The notes beneath the pieces were generated by a model. The model was not told where the DNA came from. It saw nothing but the letters and a program-made list of their open reading frames with translations, and did no database searches. Below, piece after piece: positions 1 to 9,255 of a DNA stretch of 13,998 nucleotides; the first letter of the stretch is position 1, and each line of letters starts with the position of its first letter. Made by a program: the position numbers and the translations under genes. Location: the NCBI GenBank assembly GCA_964564695.1, contig CAZMCC010000097.1:1-13998 (forward strand). The letters run 5' to 3'. This stretch comes from CAZMCC01 sp964564695 (lineage in GTDB: Bacteria > Planctomycetota > Phycisphaerae > Phycisphaerales > UBA1924).

Positions 1-151
1 ACCATCATCAAAAAAACTGAGATACACAACAACCCCAAATTCGACACCCAGGCGTAAAAAAAAAAGTTCGCAAGGGGTATATGTCTTTTTCTTCTATCCC
101 CCCCCCCCCCCCCAAGTCCCGGCCCCCCACCCCCCCCCCCCCCCCCCCCCC
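1..151. other. Low-complexity leader with poly-C runs, possible contig end
   Basis: This stretch is unlike the rest of the window. It starts A-rich, with runs of 7 and 10 A, and then carries C runs of 16 (98-113), 6 (123-128) and 22 (130-151). The last run ends directly at the ATG of the next gene. I see no coding potential, no Shine-Dalgarno and no convincing promoter. The simplest reading is a low-quality contig end or a collapsed homopolymer. A true slippage-prone leader is possible but unsupported. Confidence 0.7.
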
Positions 152-511
152 ATGACCACACTCATCCTCTACATCACGTACGCCCTGCTGCTCCCCGCGA
201 AGGCGCTCGCGGCCCTGCGCGGGCGCGATCCGCTGCAGCTCAAGAACGACCCCTCGCGGACCAGCTACTGGGTGCCGCGTCCGATCCGCACCGACGCCGC
301 GGCGTATTTCTCCGAGAGCTCACCGGCCGAGGACGACATCGTCGCCGGGCGCGGCGATCCGAGCACGCGCCGCCTGCGCCCCGCGGGGCGGATCGCGATG
401 GCCCCGCTGCTGTGGCTGGCGAAGCGGCAGGGTCCGGGGCGGAACACCGTGGCCGTGAGCGCGAGCGAGCGGGACAAGGGTGTGCCCGACGAGATTTACA
501 CGCTGTGGTAA
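152..511 (+). CDS. Small membrane-anchored protein, SxtJ/carbamoyltransferase-cluster type
   Basis: A 119-residue protein of unknown function. Residues 3-22 form one hydrophobic segment, and a weaker one follows around 80-90 (IAMAPLLWLA). After the first helix comes GRDPLQL, then DPSRTSYWVPRP, and the protein ends in DEIYTLW. From memory, the motif order 'RDPL...D....SYW..R' is typical of small membrane proteins next to SxtJ-like and carbamoyltransferase genes in bacterial exopolysaccharide clusters, often followed by an SGNH hydrolase, as here. The ATG at 152 gives a sensible membrane N-terminus but abuts a 22-C run, so bases upstream are unreliable. The stop TAA (509-511) overlaps the GTG start of the esterase gene, implying translational coupling. 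The family link is inferred from motif and context. Confidence 0.6.
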   Translation: MTTLILYITYALLLPAKALAALRGRDPLQLKNDPSRTSYWVPRPIRTDAAAYFSESSPAEDDIVAGRGDPSTRRLRPAGRIAMAPLLWLAKRQGPGRNTVAVSASERDKGVPDEIYTLW

Positions 512-1614
512 ACCACCCCCCCACCACCGCATCACCGCCGGGCCAGTTCGTCGACGCCAAGCCGTACATCGCGCACGACCAGCGGATCGGGTACCTGTAC
601 GTCCCGAACTCGAAGATGACCCTGCCCGTGCCCGGCGGCGGGACGTACACGATCACGATCAACGCGGCCGGCATCCGCTCGAACCGCGAGTACACACGCG
701 AGAAGCCGCCCGGGGTGAAGCAGCGGATCATCGTGCTGGGCGACTCGTTCACGGCCGGCCAATACGTGTCGAACGAGCACCGCTTCACGGAGCACCTCGA
801 GCGGCGCATGCCGGGTGTGGAAGTCATCAACTTCGGCCTCGAGGGCACAGGCACCGACCAGCAGCTGCTCATCTACGAGCACATAGCACGGCACTATGAG
901 CACGACCTGGTGATCCTGCTGCCGTTCCTGCAGAACATCCGGCGGAACGTCGTCGACGCTCGCGAGAGCTTTGATCCCAAGACACTCGAGAAAATCTGGC
1001 TGCCCAAGCCGCGGTTCCGGTTGGTTGGGGGAGGGCCGGGGGACAAGCTCGAGCTCACCGGCGTTCCCGTGCCCGACCGGCACCTCACCGCGGCCGAGAT
1101 CGGGCACCACGCGGGCTCGGGCGAGGATGGGGGCGGGGTGAAGACCGACAGCGACAAGTCGCTGGCCAACCGCGTGAAGTTCGCGATCCGCAACGCCCCC
1201 GGCGTCCACGCCCTCAAGCAGGCGATCTCGCGCGTGAAGCCGCACGAGCCGTTCCCCGAGTACGCCGATCCGAACTCGGAGGCGTGGCGCCTTCAGGCGG
1301 CCATCGTGCGCCGGCTGCACGAGCTGGCGTCGCCGCGTCCGCTCCTGGTCGTGCCGATCTTCTACGCGAGCTACGTGATGTACCGCAAGGCGAAGAACTA
1401 TTTGGACCGGTTCCGCGAGCTCGAACGAGCCCGAAGCGCAAGCGAGGGTGGCCTGCACGTGGTCGATGTCCAGCCACACTTCGCGAAGCAGGGCGAGGAG
1501 GCGGTGCGGTGCTTCCTCGAGCCGCACGACAGCCATTTCTCGGCGCATGGGAATCTGGTGCTGGCGGAGGCGCTGCAGGAAGAGCTGACGAAGCGCGGGT
1601 TGCTCAAGACCTAG
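505..1614 (+). CDS. SGNH/GDSL-type esterase
   Basis: A 369-residue hydrolase of the SGNH fold, probably acting on acyl groups of a carbohydrate or polysaccharide (inferred). Block I is GDSFTAG (79-85, nucleophile S81). The block II glycine lies in NFGLEGTGTD (109-118), the block III asparagine is probably N144 in FLQNIRRN, and the catalytic Asp/His are D342 and H344 in HDSHFSAHG. The segment before the nucleophile (RIGYLYVPN...INAAGIRSNREY) is typical of SGNH proteins in surface-polysaccharide clusters. No signal peptide is visible. The start chosen is GTG at 505, whose bases overlap the TAA of the preceding gene. An in-frame ATG at 412 would add an Arg-rich stretch wholly inside the upstream gene and is unlikely. 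Residues 307-316 (ERARSASEGG) are encoded by a copy of a dispersed hairpin repeat, in a linker before the Asp/His block. Confidence 0.85.
   Translation: MVNHPPTTASPPGQFVDAKPYIAHDQRIGYLYVPNSKMTLPVPGGGTYTITINAAGIRSNREYTREKPPGVKQRIIVLGDSFTAGQYVSNEHRFTEHLERRMPGVEVINFGLEGTGTDQQLLIYEHIARHYEHDLVILLPFLQNIRRNVVDARESFDPKTLEKIWLPKPRFRLVGGGPGDKLELTGVPVPDRHLTAAEIGHHAGSGEDGGGVKTDSDKSLANRVKFAIRNAPGVHALKQAISRVKPHEPFPEYADPNSEAWRLQAAIVRRLHELASPRPLLVVPIFYASYVMYRKAKNYLDRFRELERARSASEGGLHVVDVQPHFAKQGEEAVRCFLEPHDSHFSAHGNLVLAEALQEELTKRGLLKT
1422..1450 (+). repeat. Dispersed hairpin repeat, divergent copy D inside a CDS
   Basis: This stretch matches the 5' flank and loop of the three intergenic repeat copies at 9112-9145, 9216-9249 and 11268-11301. 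It reads CGAACGAG, then CCCGAAGC, loop GCAA, then GCGAGGG and TG. The stem is imperfect: CCC/GGG outside and GC/GC at the loop, with GA opposed to GA between them. It lies in frame in the esterase and encodes RARSASEGG. From memory, such ARSASEG peptides recur in unrelated planctomycete proteins, which would fit insertion of a repeat into coding sequence. Confidence 0.6.
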
Positions 1615-1661
1615 TCAAACCACCATCCATCGCCGTCCACCGTTTCGCCATAGTCGGTCGC

Positions 1662-1696
1662 GGTGGGGCCTGTAGTCGGCTCTCAGCGTCCCCACC
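1662..1696. terminator. Weak hairpin between convergent genes
   Basis: GGTGGGG (1662-1668) can pair with CCCCACC (1690-1696) across a 21-nt loop, with a few more pairs possible outside after a bulge. It lies in the 140-bp gap between two convergent genes, where a terminator is expected. There is no T-tract on either strand, so this is only a candidate. The rest of 1615-1754 shows nothing recognisable. Confidence 0.2.
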
Positions 1697-1754
1697 GACT
1701 TCGGCCCGGTTAGCTCTATCCGCACTCGGCCGGCACTTCGCCAGCCTACCGACT

Positions 1755-2720
1755 CTAATCCCCGCCCCTGTACCCCGGCTGGAAGTGCTTCACCGGATCG
1801 TAGATTTTCTCCCAGTGCCTGCGCAGGAATTCGGGGTCATGCACCTCCTGTCCGCAGTTTGGACACGCACCCGGGAACGCCACGCCCTCCAAGCCACCCG
1901 CGCAGTACGGACACAGCTTGAAGTCCCGCCGCTGTATCTCCGTCCAACTGCGCCGGTTCAGCGTGTACCCGACAGAGAAGACGACGATGCAGGCGACGAA
2001 AGGCGTCAGCATCACCGCCATCACGTAGCCCCCGCACGCCGCCGAGATCGTCTGGAACCACCCTGGCGAGACCATCCTCGACCCAATCACCACGCCCCAG
2101 AACGCGAATGTTAGTGCGAACAATGCGAACACCACGGCCCCCGCTGTGCGTTCCGCGTCCGTGAACACCCACAGCGGCTTCGGGATTCTGCCCGCGCGGC
2201 GCGCCGCCACAACCCGCTCGACTTCCTTGGCAATCCGCCGCGGGTTTGCGCCGCCGTCCGCCGCCCGCGGCATCTCGGCAATCACTGCTGTCATCGCCTC
2301 CCCACCGCCGTCCGCCGACGGATACTCGCGCCACCAGTGCGCCCGGATGACTCCAGAATCCGCCAGCGCCGCGCCGCACTCCGAACAGGCCCCGGGCAGC
2401 CGCACGCCGCGGAGGTCGTACGTGCAGTGCGGGCACGACAGATACCCCCGCGCGATGAGCACCCGGCGCGACCGCGCTCTGCACACCAAATACAGCCCCC
2501 CGCTCACCGCAAAGCCACCCATGACGCTTACCAGCGCGACCGTCGCAGCGCTCATCGCCGCCGGCTTCCAGCTCGCCCCCAGCCCGTGTCTCGGCGACAC
2601 GAACAGCCACGTCACGAATAGCGGGAACAGAGCGATGAACTGAACCACGCTCAACGACCCCAGCAGCCGCTCGCCGGGGGTGAAGAACGTCAACGACTTC
2701 GGGGGCCAACGCCGCGTCAC
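1755..2720 (-). CDS. Membrane protein with duplicated two-helix plus zinc-ribbon unit
   Basis: A 321-residue protein, function unknown. Two similar halves are visible. Half one has hydrophobic segments at about 19-41 and 55-80, then a four-Cys zinc ribbon (C96, C99, C112, C115). Half two has hydrophobic segments at about 193-213 and 225-252, then a second ribbon (C270, C273, C286, C289). Cys spacing is identical in both (2, 12 and 2 residues), both ribbons contain LxGV.(L/F)PGAC, and each is followed by a D....R.HW...Y motif (near 121-133 and 295-307). The CxxC-x3-L-x-GV...CxxCG ribbon is of the type common in planctomycete membrane proteins. The GTG start at 2720 lies 65 bp from the divergent HrpA gene. 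A TAATCT box at 2726-2731 (minus strand) ends only 5 nt before it, so the transcript may be leaderless. Confidence 0.8.
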   Translation of the reverse strand: MTRRWPPKSLTFFTPGERLLGSLSVVQFIALFPLFVTWLFVSPRHGLGASWKPAAMSAATVALVSVMGGFAVSGGLYLVCRARSRRVLIARGYLSCPHCTYDLRGVRLPGACSECGAALADSGVIRAHWWREYPSADGGGEAMTAVIAEMPRAADGGANPRRIAKEVERVVAARRAGRIPKPLWVFTDAERTAGAVVFALFALTFAFWGVVIGSRMVSPGWFQTISAACGGYVMAVMLTPFVACIVVFSVGYTLNRRSWTEIQRRDFKLCPYCAGGLEGVAFPGACPNCGQEVHDPEFLRRHWEKIYDPVKHFQPGYRGGD

Positions 2721-2785
2721 ACGCCAGATTAGCCTCGTGTCACGTCACCCCGGCGAGCCGCACCTCCGCGTACCCTCGATCCGCC

Positions 2786-6838
<4,053 letters not shown>

Positions 6839-6941
6839 ATCTCTGTCGGCTGTCAGGAACAAATTGGCGTCAATCGGCCCGTCTAAGTGGCTAATCGACA
6901 GCAAGTAGCGCATGGTTATCGGAGAATCGCCCACCGTGTGT

Positions 6942-6960
6942 GGCGGCCCTTCGAGCCGCC
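6942..6960 (+). terminator. GC hairpin downstream of hrpA, possible terminator
   Basis: GGCGGC (6942-6947) pairs perfectly with GCCGCC (6955-6960) over a 7-nt loop. It lies about 100 nt after the hrpA stop and 80 nt before the next promoter, a reasonable place for a terminator, but no T-tract follows. Confidence 0.3.
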
Positions 6961-7041
6961 GATTCCCGGATACCCAATCACATTGCTGGCAGGTACTTAG
7001 CGTCGCCGTGCGCCCCCACGGTAGTCGTCGAGGCTCTCCTC

Positions 7042-7069
7042 TTGACTTGTATCCGTTTGATGCTATCAT
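7042..7069 (+). promoter_or_regulatory. Sigma70-like promoter with extended -10
   Basis: TTGACT (7042-7047) and TATCAT (7064-7069) are separated by 16 bp, and a TGC directly before the -10 box gives an extended -10. The surrounding A+T content is locally high. The predicted start point near 7076 drives the regulator/dockerin operon and leaves a leader of about 190 nt. This is the best promoter match in the window. Confidence 0.6.
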
Positions 7070-7256
7070 ATACCAAACAAAAACACGGACGCACCCTTTG
7101 GTCGGCGCGATGCGAGTTTGAAGGGCGTGTGCGTTTTGGCCCCGAATGAGCCGGATTTGGGAAAGTCTGAAAAAAGTCCCCAGCGAGGCGAGTTGGTATC
7201 CGAAAGCAGTGGCCGGTCGCGATCAAGCCGCAACCGGCACCCGTGTGTTTTCCATG

Positions 7257-7262
7257 AGGAGG
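7257..7262 (+). promoter_or_regulatory. Full-consensus Shine-Dalgarno deciding the regulator start
   Basis: AGGAGG is followed by a 6-nt spacer and ATG at 7269. Most genes in this window lack an obvious Shine-Dalgarno, so a perfect one here strongly favours the start at 7269 over the in-frame ATGs at 7146 and 7254. Confidence 0.75.
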
Positions 7263-7268
7263 CTCCAT

Positions 7269-8525
7269 ATGGCCGTCGAAGGAGCTCGTCGAGTCAACCA
7301 AGAACAATTGCTTCAGCTGGCCAGCTTGTACCGTGGCCTGAGCCGTAAGCAGTTGGCCGACGCGCTGGGCCGAGACCCCACCAAGCTGTTCCCCCCGACC
7401 GGAAACCCCAAGCTCGATTACCTGATGAGGCTGAGCGACCTGCTCGACTGGCCCGTGGGTGATGTGGCGGAGGCGATCTGGGACGGCGAACCGCACGAGG
7501 GGCTCGAAGAAACGTACGTGAGTTTCGAGCAGGCACACTCCGCAGCCCGCGACGCGCACGCCGCGGGTGACTTCCGCAGGATGACGGCCGCCGCCCAGCG
7601 CATGACGCAGCTGGCGACGAGTCCGGACCAGCGGGCCCTCGCGGCCCACCGGGAAGCGGGCGGATGGGACGGCCTGGGGCGATATACCCGTCAGCTCGAA
7701 GCGATCCGTCGCGGCCTGGGCGAGCCCATGGTCAACGGCGAGCTCCGCGAAGTGCTGCGGGTCAACCTCGCGAACGCCTACTACACCCTCTGGCACCTGC
7801 TCGAGGCCCGCTCGCTGGCCCGGGACCTCATCGAGAGCCTGGCGTCGGACACGCCGCACGCTCCCCCCCACTCCAAGAACACCCGCGCGACGCTGGCGTT
7901 CGCGCACTACGTGCTCGGGCACGCATCGCTCAGAATGATCGACGAGGCCCCCGAGGGCGCCGCCAAGTGCGCCGCGATGGCCAAGCAGTCGCTCACGACG
8001 AGCCTCCAGGCGTACACCCGCCTGGCGGACGAGTTCAACCACAACCCGTGGCGCGGCATCGCGAACACCTGCAAGGGCTCGCTCCTCGAAGTCGAGGTCG
8101 AGCTCGCCGAGCGGTCCGCGACCGACGCGGTGAACCAGATTCTCGAAGGACTCGAGACGGTGACCGACACGAGCGACGGGCTCGTGGGCGACCGGCTCGA
8201 AAGCTACGGCTGGTGGTGCATCGCGGGATGCTCGATCACGCTGCGGCACATGTCCGGGCGCGACCTGCACCGCTACATGGCGGTGTTCACGAACAAGGGC
8301 TACGAGATCGCCGACCGCCTGGACAACTGGGCGATGCGCGAGCGCCTGTTCACGATGGAGTTCCTGCAGCGCCAGCGTCTCAACGAGCTGGCCGGCTTCC
8401 CCGTCGAGTGGACCATCGACAACGAAGAGGTCCGCCTCATCGTCGGAACCATGGGTCGCTTCCCCATGTTCCGCACTACCGGCTGGAAAATCCTTCAGAC
8501 CGCCACGGTCGTCGGAGACAACTGA
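7269..8525 (+). CDS. HTH (XRE-like) regulator with helical-repeat (TPR-like) sensor region
   Basis: A 418-residue cytoplasmic protein. Residues about 12-71 look like a divergent XRE/Cro-type helix-turn-helix: LSRKQLADALG supplies the first two helices of the motif, and NPKLDYLMRLSDLLDWPVGDVAEAI matches the C-terminal helices of that family. The remainder (about 83-375) is almost entirely amphipathic helix with TPR-like segments, for example AHSAARDAHAAGDFRRMTAA and VNLANAYYTLWHLLEARSLA. There is no signal peptide and no enzymatic motif. The likely role is a transcription regulator whose helical part binds a ligand or partner (inferred from architecture). The gene lies behind a sigma70-like promoter and a strong ribosome-binding site. 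It is followed after 20 bp by a gene for a secreted dockerin-like protein, so the two are probably co-transcribed and functionally linked. I do not recognise a named family. Confidence 0.7.
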   Translation: MAVEGARRVNQEQLLQLASLYRGLSRKQLADALGRDPTKLFPPTGNPKLDYLMRLSDLLDWPVGDVAEAIWDGEPHEGLEETYVSFEQAHSAARDAHAAGDFRRMTAAAQRMTQLATSPDQRALAAHREAGGWDGLGRYTRQLEAIRRGLGEPMVNGELREVLRVNLANAYYTLWHLLEARSLARDLIESLASDTPHAPPHSKNTRATLAFAHYVLGHASLRMIDEAPEGAAKCAAMAKQSLTTSLQAYTRLADEFNHNPWRGIANTCKGSLLEVEVELAERSATDAVNQILEGLETVTDTSDGLVGDRLESYGWWCIAGCSITLRHMSGRDLHRYMAVFTNKGYEIADRLDNWAMRERLFTMEFLQRQRLNELAGFPVEWTIDNEEVRLIVGTMGRFPMFRTTGWKILQTATVVGDN

Positions 8526-8545
8526 ATTTCAGGGAGAGAATTGTT

Positions 8546-9007
8546 ATGAAGACGACCCACAACCTCTTCGCATCCACCACCGCGCAACCGCGCCGCCGCT
8601 CCACGCTCCTGCTGGGAGTCCTCGCGGCCGCACTTGTCCCCGCTCTTGCGCCCGTGGCCGACGGTGCTCCCCCGCCGTCGGGCCTGCGCCCGATCGCCAC
8701 CAAGTCCGACGTGACGCACTCGGAGCAGGGCAACTTCGGCCTTGCCGGTGGAGGCTCCGGCTCCGTGATCAACCCCGTCTTCGGCGGCGACGTCGTCGGC
8801 GGCGGGATCTCGATCTCGCTGGGCGACTGCCCCGCGGACTGGGACGGCGACGGCACCATCACCAGCGTCGACGTGTCGTACTACTTCAACGACTACTTCG
8901 CGGACATCAACGACGGCACGACGGTCGCGGACTTCAACGTCGACAACGTGACCAACCCCTCCGACGCCGTGCAGTTCATCAACGCATGGTTCCTCGGCTG
9001 CTGGTAA
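8546..9007 (+). CDS. Exported GC-type dockerin-domain protein
   Basis: A 153-residue secreted protein. The N-terminus has an Arg-rich start (RRR at 16-18), a hydrophobic core (about 21-35) and a likely cleavage zone near 38-42. A Gly/Ser-rich spacer (about 43-92) follows. The C-terminal module (about 93-153) carries two EF-hand-like calcium loops: D98, D100, D102, T104, T106, D109 in DWDGDGTITSVD, and D129, N131, D133, D140 in DFNVDNVTNPSD. Each is followed by an aromatic helix (SYYFNDYF, AVQFINAWF). C95 and C152 bracket the module and could form a disulfide. Ending in 'FLGCW' matches the planctomycete GC-type dockerin, thought to anchor or assemble surface proteins. No catalytic domain is attached, which is unusual. 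The start ATG at 8546 has AGGGAGAG upstream at 8531-8538. A strong terminator follows at 9071. Confidence 0.8.
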   Translation: MKTTHNLFASTTAQPRRRSTLLLGVLAAALVPALAPVADGAPPPSGLRPIATKSDVTHSEQGNFGLAGGGSGSVINPVFGGDVVGGGISISLGDCPADWDGDGTITSVDVSYYFNDYFADINDGTTVADFNVDNVTNPSDAVQFINAWFLGCW

Positions 9008-9008
9008 T

Positions 9009-9031
9009 CCGCTCGGCCGCGAGCTGAGCGG
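9009..9031 (+). other. Short hairpin just after the dockerin stop
   Basis: CCGCTC (9009-9014) can pair with GAGCGG (9026-9031), or alternatively GCTCG (9011-9015) with CGAGC (9020-9024) over a GCCG loop. It begins two bases after the stop codon. It may protect the mRNA 3' end or be chance in GC-rich DNA. Confidence 0.25.
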
Positions 9032-9070
9032 CGACGACGAGTTCTCTCCCCTCCCCCTGTCAACGAATGG

Positions 9071-9115
9071 GGGCGCCCGGATGCTTGATCCGGGCGCCCT
9101 CGTTTTCTTTTTCAA
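9071..9115 (+). terminator. Strong intrinsic terminator of the regulator/dockerin operon
   Basis: A perfect 12-bp stem (GGGCGCCCGGAT, 9071-9082, with its complement 9088-9099) closes a 5-nt loop. It is followed by TCGTTTTCTTTTT, a clear T-tract on the plus strand. This is the only textbook Rho-independent terminator in the window. On the opposite strand it lacks a T-tract, so it should act in one direction. Confidence 0.92.
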
Positions 9116-9145
9116 CGAGCCCTGAGCGCGAGCTCAGGGTGAATG
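9112..9145 (+). repeat. GNRA-hairpin repeat, copy A
   Basis: 34-nt element: TCAACGAG, stem CCCTGAGC (9120-9127), loop GCGA (9128-9131), stem GCTCAGGG (9132-9139), TGAATG. All 8 pairs are Watson-Crick. It lies directly after the intrinsic terminator in the sense direction of the preceding gene. It aligns without gaps to copies B and C. Confidence 0.75.
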
Positions 9146-9215
9146 GCGGGTGTGGGCGGTGGTCAACCCGGAAGCGGCGACGCCCCTTGGTCGACTGATT
9201 CCCGCATGCGGCGGT

Positions 9216-9249
9216 CGTGCACCCCGAGCTTGCGCTCGGGGCTCGTTCA
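9216..9249 (-). repeat. GNRA-hairpin repeat, copy B, at the stop of the S49 peptidase gene
   Basis: Read on the minus strand: TGAACGAG, stem CCCCGAGC, loop GCAA, stem GCTCGGGG, TGCACG. The stem halves occupy 9234-9241 and 9222-9229. Upstream similarity to copy C reaches back through TGAATGCG to the stop codon of the peptidase (9256-9258). It probably forms the mRNA 3' end or a processing site, though no T-tract follows. Confidence 0.78.
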
Positions 9250-9255
9250 GCGCAT

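Larger units (their letters stand above)
6839..7268 (+). other. Non-coding region: hrpA 3' end and long leader of the regulator operon
   Basis: These 430 bp lie between the hrpA stop and the chosen start of the regulator. They are less G+C-rich than the flanking genes. They contain a GC hairpin at 6942-6960, a sigma70-like promoter at 7042-7069 and a full Shine-Dalgarno at 7257-7262. The reading frame of the downstream gene is open back to an ATG at 7146, but third codon positions there are only weakly G/C-biased compared with the gene proper, so I treat 7146-7268 as leader. If the promoter is real the 5' UTR is about 190 nt, long enough to hold a regulatory structure, but I could not draw a convincing one. 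Confidence 0.55.

Noticed and set aside
412..504. An upstream start for the SGNH esterase
   Set aside because: It lies wholly inside the preceding gene, encodes an Arg/Gly/Ala-rich stretch, and the overlapping GTG at 505 gives a normal protein.
7146..7268. An extended N-terminus for the regulator from the ATG at 7146
   Set aside because: Third-position G/C bias drops sharply in this stretch, no Shine-Dalgarno precedes 7146, and a perfect AGGAGG sits 6 nt before the ATG at 7269.
7269..8525. Calling the regulator a true RRNPP quorum-sensing receptor
   Set aside because: The gene order is similar, but the HTH is divergent, the TPR assignment is by eye only, and the partner is a 153-aa dockerin-type protein rather than a short propeptide.
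8546..8650. A Tat signal peptide on the dockerin protein
   Set aside because: RRR precedes the hydrophobic core, but the residues after it (S, T) do not fit the usual twin-arginine consensus, so the export route is left open.
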